This document shows, in pieces, positions 57,576-64,000 of a DNA stretch of 64,000 nucleotides (the first letter of the stretch is position 1; every line of letters starts with the position of its first letter). Both the position numbers and the translations under genes were made by a program. Source of the stretch: Melieria omissa (taxonomy: Eukaryota; Arthropoda; Insecta; Diptera; Ulidiidae); NCBI GenBank assembly GCA_963971225.1, contig OZ020268.1, positions 47,914,404-47,978,403 on the forward strand, read 5' to 3'. The notes under the pieces were generated by a model. It did not search any database and was not told where the DNA came from. It worked only from the letters and a program-made list of their open reading frames with translations.

Positions 57576-59636
57576 ATGAGAGAATTGTACGAGCAGGAGA
57601 ACATGGAAATGCAGAAGCTGACTGGCCAATATGTGCGCGAGTTGACGCGCATTTGGTCGCACATTTTCGACGAAAATTCGTGCTTGGAGAACTTGGGGAA
57701 ACTGAAGACACACGCACAGAAATTTTACGACGACTTGATTGAGGAGTCCACTCAGAAGCAAGCGCTGATCGAGCACGAGATCAGCAACCTGTATAAGGAG
57801 GCAGAAACGCTGAGCTGTCTGCTGAAGACAGATGTGGAGTTGCCAAGCGTGGACGATCACAATACGCCGCTACTGGTCATACAGGCTGAGATAGACCAAA
57901 GTCTGACGGAGCTGCGTGAGCAGCTCAAGCAGCGACGCGAAGAGATTTATGAGTTACTGCTGGAACAGGAAGGGTTGTGTGAAGAGTTGGGCGAAGCGCC
58001 GCGTCCGCTGACAGCTGATCCATTGCCCACAGCCGATGATATACTGCAGTTCCGTACCTATTTGGAGGAATTAAAAAACGAGCGTATGGAGCGCATGAAT
58101 AGACTGTCGAATCTGCGTCGCGAAATCAAAGGTTACCTACAAATACTCGAGCTGAATGTGGACACGGAAACAGAGGATCGGCTGTTGAACCAGCGCGAAA
58201 TCAAGTTGCACAAAGAAACGTTCGGCGGGCTGCAACACATGCACCACAAGTACGGTGCGCGTGTGCAGGAGATGCGTGACCGTATCGACAGCATGCGCGT
58301 GAAGCTGGAGAAGTTGTGGGAGCGACTGAACACATCACCGGCCACGCGCAACAAGTTTAAACGCTACATTGACTGCTCCAAGGAGACGTACGCTTCCCTC
58401 TACAACGAGCTGACGCACTGCGAAATGTTGAAGAACCAGAACATCAAGGACTACGTGCAGCAGGTACGACGCGAAATCGTCGAGTGGTGGGACAAAACAC
58501 TCAAGTCGGAGACTCAACGTAACTGCTTCGTACAATTCACCCACAAGAGCTACACCGACGATCTGCTGGGGTTGCACGAAATGGAGCTGGAGAATCTGAA
58601 GTGCTACTACGACTGTAATCATGAGATATTCGAGTTGTATGAGAGTCGTAAGCTGCTGTGGGATCGAATGACTGCGCTCGAGGCCAAAGCTAACGATCCG
58701 GGGCGCCTCAACAATCGCGGCGGACAGCTTCTTAAGGAGGAGAAGGAACGCAAACTGATTGCCACCAAATTGCCGAAGATCGAGCAGCAAATCACCGAGT
58801 TGGTACGCGCATACGAGGAGCGCGAGCGCGAGCCTTTTATGGTGCACGGCGAGAACATACTGGAGCTGATAGCGGGAGAGTGGGAGAAAAAGCGTCAGGA
58901 AAAGGAGAAGATGAGCGGCGCGCGTAAGAATGCGAAGACACCGCTGCCCAAGACTCAGCTGGGTGATGTGCGTACGCCTATGTCACTGAAGAATATGTCT
59001 CAGGCGTCCATGCGCAAAGCGTCCTCCAAGTCCAATCTCTCCACTATATCGTCGGCCAAAGCCAGTTCTGCGAAAAAGCGCAAACTTGAAGCCAACGACA
59101 AGCTGGTGCCACAGGCCAAGCGCAGTCTAATCTACACCATGAACAGTCCCAGCGTATTTCTGAAGCCCACGACAACCAGCACGACTTCCAGCAACAGTGC
59201 AGGCCGTTCGATGATCAACAAGCAGCCAGCCAAGTCGCCGATGAAGAAGACGCGTGTCATTGCCACCACCATACGCCGCAAATCGAATAGACTCAGCGGT
59301 AGCAGTAGTAAAAAACGCAATTCGCAAGGTAAAAGCGCCAAAAAACGGAGTGCAGCTGCGCCGAAAATTGTCATCAACGAGAACTCTGACCAATACACGG
59401 ACGAAGGCACCGATGGTGACTACGAGTGCTTTCAGAAGTGCATTGAGCCCGCCTCGCGTTCCTCCATGATACAGGGCGTGGCCAGCAGCAATATTAGCGT
59501 GTCGACGCGCCCCAAACGATTGCAGCAGCTACTTCCCAATCCGCGCCAGGGCTTTCATCCCTCCACGTCGTCCAAGCTGTCGCCGTCCAGTTGCAGCCGC
59601 AAGCTAACCACCAATAACTCGCCCATTATCATTTAA
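57576..59636 (+). CDS. feo: feo3: fascetto / PRC1-MAP65 microtubule bundler, intact
   Basis: A single open frame of 686 residues, intronless, with the same domain layout as feo2: coiled-coil N-terminus, spectrin-like domain with EIVEWWDKTLKSE and RGGQLLKEEKERK, and a basic Ser/Thr-rich tail. The 14-residue difference comes from two in-frame deletions relative to feo2: FKSP near feo2 residue 555 and LDESTRRAHL near 657. Substitutions are scattered (for example SCLLKTD for SRLLKTD, LNNRGG for YNNRGG). Candidate CDK sites remain (RTPMS; KTPLP replaces KTPLS). Poly(A) signals lie at 59946 and 59964. Its downstream flank continues into unique DNA after 60077, so it sits at the distal end of the array. 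Confidence 0.93.
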   Translation: MRELYEQENMEMQKLTGQYVRELTRIWSHIFDENSCLENLGKLKTHAQKFYDDLIEESTQKQALIEHEISNLYKEAETLSCLLKTDVELPSVDDHNTPLLVIQAEIDQSLTELREQLKQRREEIYELLLEQEGLCEELGEAPRPLTADPLPTADDILQFRTYLEELKNERMERMNRLSNLRREIKGYLQILELNVDTETEDRLLNQREIKLHKETFGGLQHMHHKYGARVQEMRDRIDSMRVKLEKLWERLNTSPATRNKFKRYIDCSKETYASLYNELTHCEMLKNQNIKDYVQQVRREIVEWWDKTLKSETQRNCFVQFTHKSYTDDLLGLHEMELENLKCYYDCNHEIFELYESRKLLWDRMTALEAKANDPGRLNNRGGQLLKEEKERKLIATKLPKIEQQITELVRAYEEREREPFMVHGENILELIAGEWEKKRQEKEKMSGARKNAKTPLPKTQLGDVRTPMSLKNMSQASMRKASSKSNLSTISSAKASSAKKRKLEANDKLVPQAKRSLIYTMNSPSVFLKPTTTSTTSSNSAGRSMINKQPAKSPMKKTRVIATTIRRKSNRLSGSSSKKRNSQGKSAKKRSAAAPKIVINENSDQYTDEGTDGDYECFQKCIEPASRSSMIQGVASSNISVSTRPKRLQQLLPNPRQGFHPSTSSKLSPSSCSRKLTTNNSPIII

Positions 59637-60077
59637 TTCACCCAGCCTTGCAGTGTGCTTTTATTTGTAGTTTCTGTTTTCTGTCATAGTTCTCATTTGT
59701 ATGTCTCATGTTTAATTTTTAATGATTTACGTGTAATTTTAACGTTAAGTTTGATGCCTGATATATGTAAGACATTGAATGTCTAGTTTTTAAGAAATCT
59801 GACTTAACCGCTACTCACTTCTACAGTCCAATACAATGAAGGCTCGTGAATTATTAAGCTTTTTGGTGATTGGTTTTGATTGACATAAAGAAATTAACAA
59901 AATTATACTTATTAAGCATTTATTTTGCAAATTTTTTAGCTTTTTAATAAAATATAAAATGTTAATAAAGCAGCAGACTTTTTCAGCAATTCAATAATGT
60001 TTCAAGTTCGATTTAATGTTATCTTATAGCTATATATATGTATATAACTATTTACGATTTGAATCCGCTCTCCAGAG
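59637..60077. repeat. feo 3' flank, copy 2 (distal boundary of array)
   Basis: It matches 50363-50810 to the sequence CTCTCCAGAG and then diverges into GTCAAAATCC, which I take as the original downstream DNA of the feo locus. Confidence 0.85.
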
Positions 60078-60941
60078 GTCAAAATCCAATTCGCTAATCG
60101 AATTTCTATTATTGTGTTTAGTAGGATTTGAATACGTTAACTTTGTTTGATTGAATGAATGTTGTGAAACTAGATTTCAAATGGTTCATATATAATTTAA
60201 TATCCCATTTAAATTTTTATATGAACAGATTTTTAGATTGGATCTCGACAATCTTTCCATTTTCTTTAACTTATTTTATTGCATGATTTGATGTGATATT
60301 GGTGGTTGATGATTTGATTTGACTAAGTTGCTTTCATGTTAAATGAAATCACTTGACTTGACTTGTTATTATAACATACCGAAATTTGCTTAGACTTGTT
60401 ACGAAATTGTTTAATTTTAGATGATTACATGAAATTTTCACGCGGCAAATCCTTTTTCACCAAATGTGTAAATATTTTGTTCATTTCATCAAATGGTCTT
60501 GATATTTAATCTTATCAGTAAATATGATTTAATGGGCACACAACTTTTAATAAAATTCTTGAATTTGTTTATTAAATCCAAATAACTCAAATATTAAAAG
60601 AAATAACCGTACTGCAATTTTATACAACGATTTTGCAACCCTGTTATAGCCGCGAAAAATTTCAGGTATTCCATGTAATTCGCGTTCTCATGATTCCATT
60701 TCATTCCCGACTTTTTTCTCGTAACTATTGGTGGACAGATATTTTCGGCGTACAATAATTCTCCGTTAAAAGTGTATTTTTCACAGTTTTTTGCACAAAT
60801 TTACTCTAAAAAAGTTCGCAAAGAGAGGGGGAGCCCTAGAAATCTCATAATATTTTCTATTAGGTATTGAATTCAGCAGGTGCAATTTGCAGTTCCATTA
60901 CCCAACGAGTGTTGCAGCAGCAATTGGTAGGTTGACCGAGA
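60078..60941. other. upstream region of the Pro/Met/Gly-rich gene
   Basis: AT-rich DNA with irregular TTGATTTGACTTGACTTG-type low complexity at about 60295-60365. No gene is seen. The promoter of the next gene should lie in its distal part. Confidence 0.45.
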
Positions 60942-62100
60942 ATGGCTAAGAATTTTCAAAATGGCAGACCTTCGCTTCGAACGGCTGCTATGCCGTACAA
61001 AAAGCCCTTCAAGCCGGTGGGTGGCAACCATGGCGGGCCACCGGGCAACTTCAACCAAATGATGTTCAATGGCAGCCAAATTCCGGACAATCCAGGTTAT
61101 CTGGACTTCAACAATCCCACACCACCGATTGGAGGCGTTGCCGCGAATGTGTCACCGCAGCTTGCTGCAGCGCAACAGAAGAAAAAGAACAACAAAAACA
61201 ACAAACAGAAGATGAAGCCGATGCCACATCTAGCGTTACAACAACACAACCCGGGTGGTATAGGCATTGGCGGCGGCAACTGGAACAAGGGCAAGGGTCT
61301 CCAACATATGGGTGGCGGCCCGGTTCCCAATCCTCGCTTCAATGGCGGCCCCGGACCGCGCGGTTTCAACGTGCCGGGACCGATGGGCGGCCCGAATCGT
61401 GGACGTCGCATGATGCCGCCAATGGGACCGGGCCCACGTGGCGGCGGTCCCATGCCGCCAATGCCACCGCCACACGGATTCCAGCCACCGATGATCCCAC
61501 CGATGCCGCCTATGGGCCGTGGTCCTATGGGACCACCGCCAATGGGTGTCCAACCGCCGCCTTTCCTGCGTCGCAGCGGACGCGGCGGGCCAATGCCACC
61601 AATTCCGCCACCCATGCCGCCCATGATGCCACCGCGTATGCCGCGCGGAATGCCACCGGTGCCATTCAACGGCATTGGCAAGATTAAAAAGCCCAATCCA
61701 AAGTTAGTGAAGAAAGTGGTAAAGGGCAAGAGCAGCATCAAGACGCTAAAGAACTTGGTCAATCAATATCCCATCGAGAAGCCATGGGTAACGGACGCGA
61801 TACGCGCCGAACACGATAAAAAGGTGGACATCGAGAATCGGCTGAAGGGCAACAAGGACGACGAGCTTTTTGCGCAGTTCAAAGTGCAACGCGACAAATT
61901 TGTAGGCATGTACGAGACGGCGCGCGAAGAGTACTTGAAGCAGGAGGCGGCCGCTGTCAAGGCTAAGGTAAAATTGTGAAGTGCATTAGAGTGTGCGAGC
62001 GCTCTGCACTGACTTATAGCTTTTGTGCCTTGCACCTTTCTATTTCAATTATATTTTGTAGCGCTCTGGGGCACAAGTGGCGCAGCAGACGCAGACTTGA
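60942..62100 (+). CDS. Pro/Met/Gly-rich, Lys-rich protein of unknown function (2 exons)
   Basis: Exon 1 is 60942-61967 and exon 2 is 62062-62100, giving 354 residues. The donor is AAG/GTAAAA, and a pyrimidine-rich tract precedes TTTTGTAG; without splicing the frame would end two codons later. The N-terminus is basic (PYKKPFKPVGG). A Lys/Asn run (QQKKKNNKNNKQKMK) at about 79-93 could be a nuclear signal. Residues ~105-245 are low-complexity PPMPP, GPRG and GGP repeats with RG dipeptides. The C-terminal ~100 residues are a non-repetitive charged domain (NQYPIEKPWVTDAIRAEH; FKVQRDKFVGMYETA) that looks conserved and helical. RG/PM-rich composition suggests an RNA-associated protein; I do not recognise the family. 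Confidence 0.8.
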
Positions 62101-64000
62101 ACATAGGGTATGGATATGATGGGGATTTGTTTTATGTGTGAAGGGGAGTGAAGTTTTATAGATGTGAAAACGTGATGTTCGTGATTACTTAGCACATTTA
62201 AATGTTACAAAGTGTGCAGACTTCAGAGATCCTTTGTAGTTGGATAACTGTCCAATTTATGAGAATATTCGTTTCGTTATGGATATGCCTATTTGACTGC
62301 AAAGAAGACCTCAACAGCTACAGAGACTTCGATATTCCAACCAACTTTGATTTGTTACAAAGTAGTTTTGTTAAAATAGACACAATCGGCCAGACACAGC
62401 GATCACTGATACGACAAGCGTCAAGTCAACCCCTATCATGTTCATCTCTATGAACCTACTTGATTTATATTGGTCTGATCTAACTGTAGATAGTATTTTT
62501 TATCCGTAGTTGTCTGTATTTCCTTCCAAACACCTCTGCGCCGCTTGTGCTTCCATTTCAACATGTATCCCATTAGTTATATACATACATATATTTTTCA
62601 CATATATTGAAGGCATGAGGTGCTGCTGCAATTGTTCTATTAGATTTGCCAAAAGAACTCAAAATTGCCAGCAGTATTTTCCGCGCCTGTCATTTCATCT
62701 TTCATACTCGTACAATTCATACAACTCTTATGTATCGTTTTCACTTATTTATGTATTTAGCATATGTTTTCTCCGAATTTGTATGCATAAATGTCTGTCA
62801 CACGTACTTTGAACAATTCCTGAGAATAAACTGCCACCATTTATTTGTGCTGCGGAATTTATATAGATTTGGAATTGTAATCCGTACATATGTACAATCT
62901 TATATACCAACTACTAAATGCAGTCATAATATGAGTATGTGCCCTGTGTGATTATGTGGAATTATTATGGAATATGTGTGTGCGCGCTGGTGCCGAAAGT
63001 GTATAGCTTAGAATTATTTTCTAAGCTATAAATGGGTGTCATATTATATTATTGCGATGATTTCAAACTATTAATTATCTTAAGAATCTAAAAAGATTTG
63101 TTTTTTGTTAACGTTGGTACCGTTAATCAAAAGACGATCATGAAAATTAAAAATTGATACTATCAATTTCTGGGTAACTATGCTTTGAAGATCGACGTAT
63201 GATTTGAAGTAGACGATTTATTTTAATTTTGAGAAAAAGTTTAAGGAAAAGGTTTTGATTTTCAAATCCTTTGATTGACTTTCAGTGGTACTTGTATTAT
63301 TCATATATATTTTGCATTGATGTTGATGGTAAACGACTTATAGTATAAGCAATGAAAAGTAATCTTAAAAAACCTATATCAACCTATATAAAGAATTTAT
63401 GTGACGACCTGCACCAAATAGTATGAAATGGTTAACATTCAAAAGTTCGGTTAATTCAGAAGGCGAGTTCATTTCATGTCCATATCGAATTAATTTTTTT
63501 TCATCTATCCGTCTCTAGACTGATAGTTAAGCACTAACAAGCATGAAGAAGTGGAGTTAACTATAGACATGATCACTTCTAGTTTAAATGTCCATAGAAA
63601 AATGTAACTAGGAAAAGTAAAAGTTGATTTAATGAGAGATTTTAATGTGAAACTACTTTTATAACTTTTGTATGTATTGAAATTTGTTAAATTATTTTTA
63701 CAAATGCATTACAAACATTGGCCGATCTGGCCAGCCAGCTTACCTAAGCTAATCTATGAACCAATTTGCTTTTGGAAACCATACAATGTATCGGATTTCA
63801 TAGGATGTGCATCTTTTGCGGTACGTAAGTGAATCAAAATGAATGAAAGGTGTGTTGGCACAACTGAGTGTAAGCTTTTGCCAAATTTTTAGTGAAATTA
63901 GTTATAGAAAGTTAGTGGTTTTCAGTAACGATTATTGTACATTGAAATAACCGTCAAGAGCCACTACCACGAAGAGTGAAACACTTCTTAGAACACTGGA
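62101..64000. other. 3' flank and intergenic DNA
   Basis: A candidate poly(A) signal AATAAA lies at 62825. A perfect 12-bp hairpin lies at 63002-63030 (TATAGCTTAGAA with TTCTAAGCTATA, loop TTATT). The several 60-100-codon open frames show no domain I recognise. Confidence 0.5.

Noticed and set aside
48260..59636. feo2 and feo3 as processed retrocopies
   Set aside because: Both lack introns, but their promoters and 3' intergenic flanks and an adjoining ZF2 fragment with its intron were copied with them. There is no poly(A) tail at the end of homology.

Overview
The window looks like nuclear DNA of a higher fly. A tephritid fruit fly is my best guess, from protein similarity and transposon load; I cannot name the species. 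It is AT-rich, has short GT-AG introns, carries fly-type genes (ZAD zinc-finger proteins, Psf3, mRpL14, a Cep164 homologue, fascetto/PRC1) and is crowded with mariner, pogo, hAT, Helitron, copia, LINE and tRNA-derived SINE remnants.

Layout. 1-13.6 kb: gene-poor, with a deleted mariner, LINE scraps, a degenerate ~115-bp tandem repeat and a CTATAG/GAATTC-rich array. 13.66-28.59 kb: a Cep164 homologue on the minus strand. Three exons lie at 13.7-17.9 kb; the first coding exon lies 10.5 kb upstream, and the joined reading frame rebuilds the conserved segment leading into the WW domain. Intron 1 holds an inverted pair of one MITE, one copy interrupted by a mariner. 30.4-31.9 kb: Psf3 (+) and mRpL14 (-) converge on overlapping poly(A) signals. 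32.3-38.9 kb: two divergent paralogous ZAD zinc-finger genes (here ZF1, minus; ZF2, plus), each with 13 C2H2 fingers and three matching intron positions and phases.

37.8-60.1 kb: the most unusual part, a tandemly amplified segment reaching from mid-ZF2 through a fascetto (feo/PRC1) gene. It now holds ZF2, a truncated chimeric feo1, intact feo2, a ZF2 pseudogene fragment and intact feo3. Because the ZF2 fragment keeps its intron and intergenic flanks are copied too, the copies arose by DNA duplication, not by retrotransposition. Transposons have invaded the copied flanks: a foldback element with 9-bp target duplications holding a pogo/Tigger-like element, itself holding a hAT-type MITE and a TTAA-type MITE; a copia remnant with a SINE; a Helitron; LINE pieces; and a second foldback element whose own target duplication was later hit by a TTA-type MITE.

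60.9-62.1 kb: a two-exon gene for a Pro/Met/Gly-rich, lysine-rich protein I do not recognise. The last 1.9 kb shows no gene. The single-copy genes serve centriole/cilium assembly (Cep164), replication initiation (Psf3), mitochondrial translation (mRpL14), transcription (ZAD factors) and the central spindle (feo); nothing suggests a common pathway. The outstanding feature is the recent structural evolution of the ZF2-feo segment.
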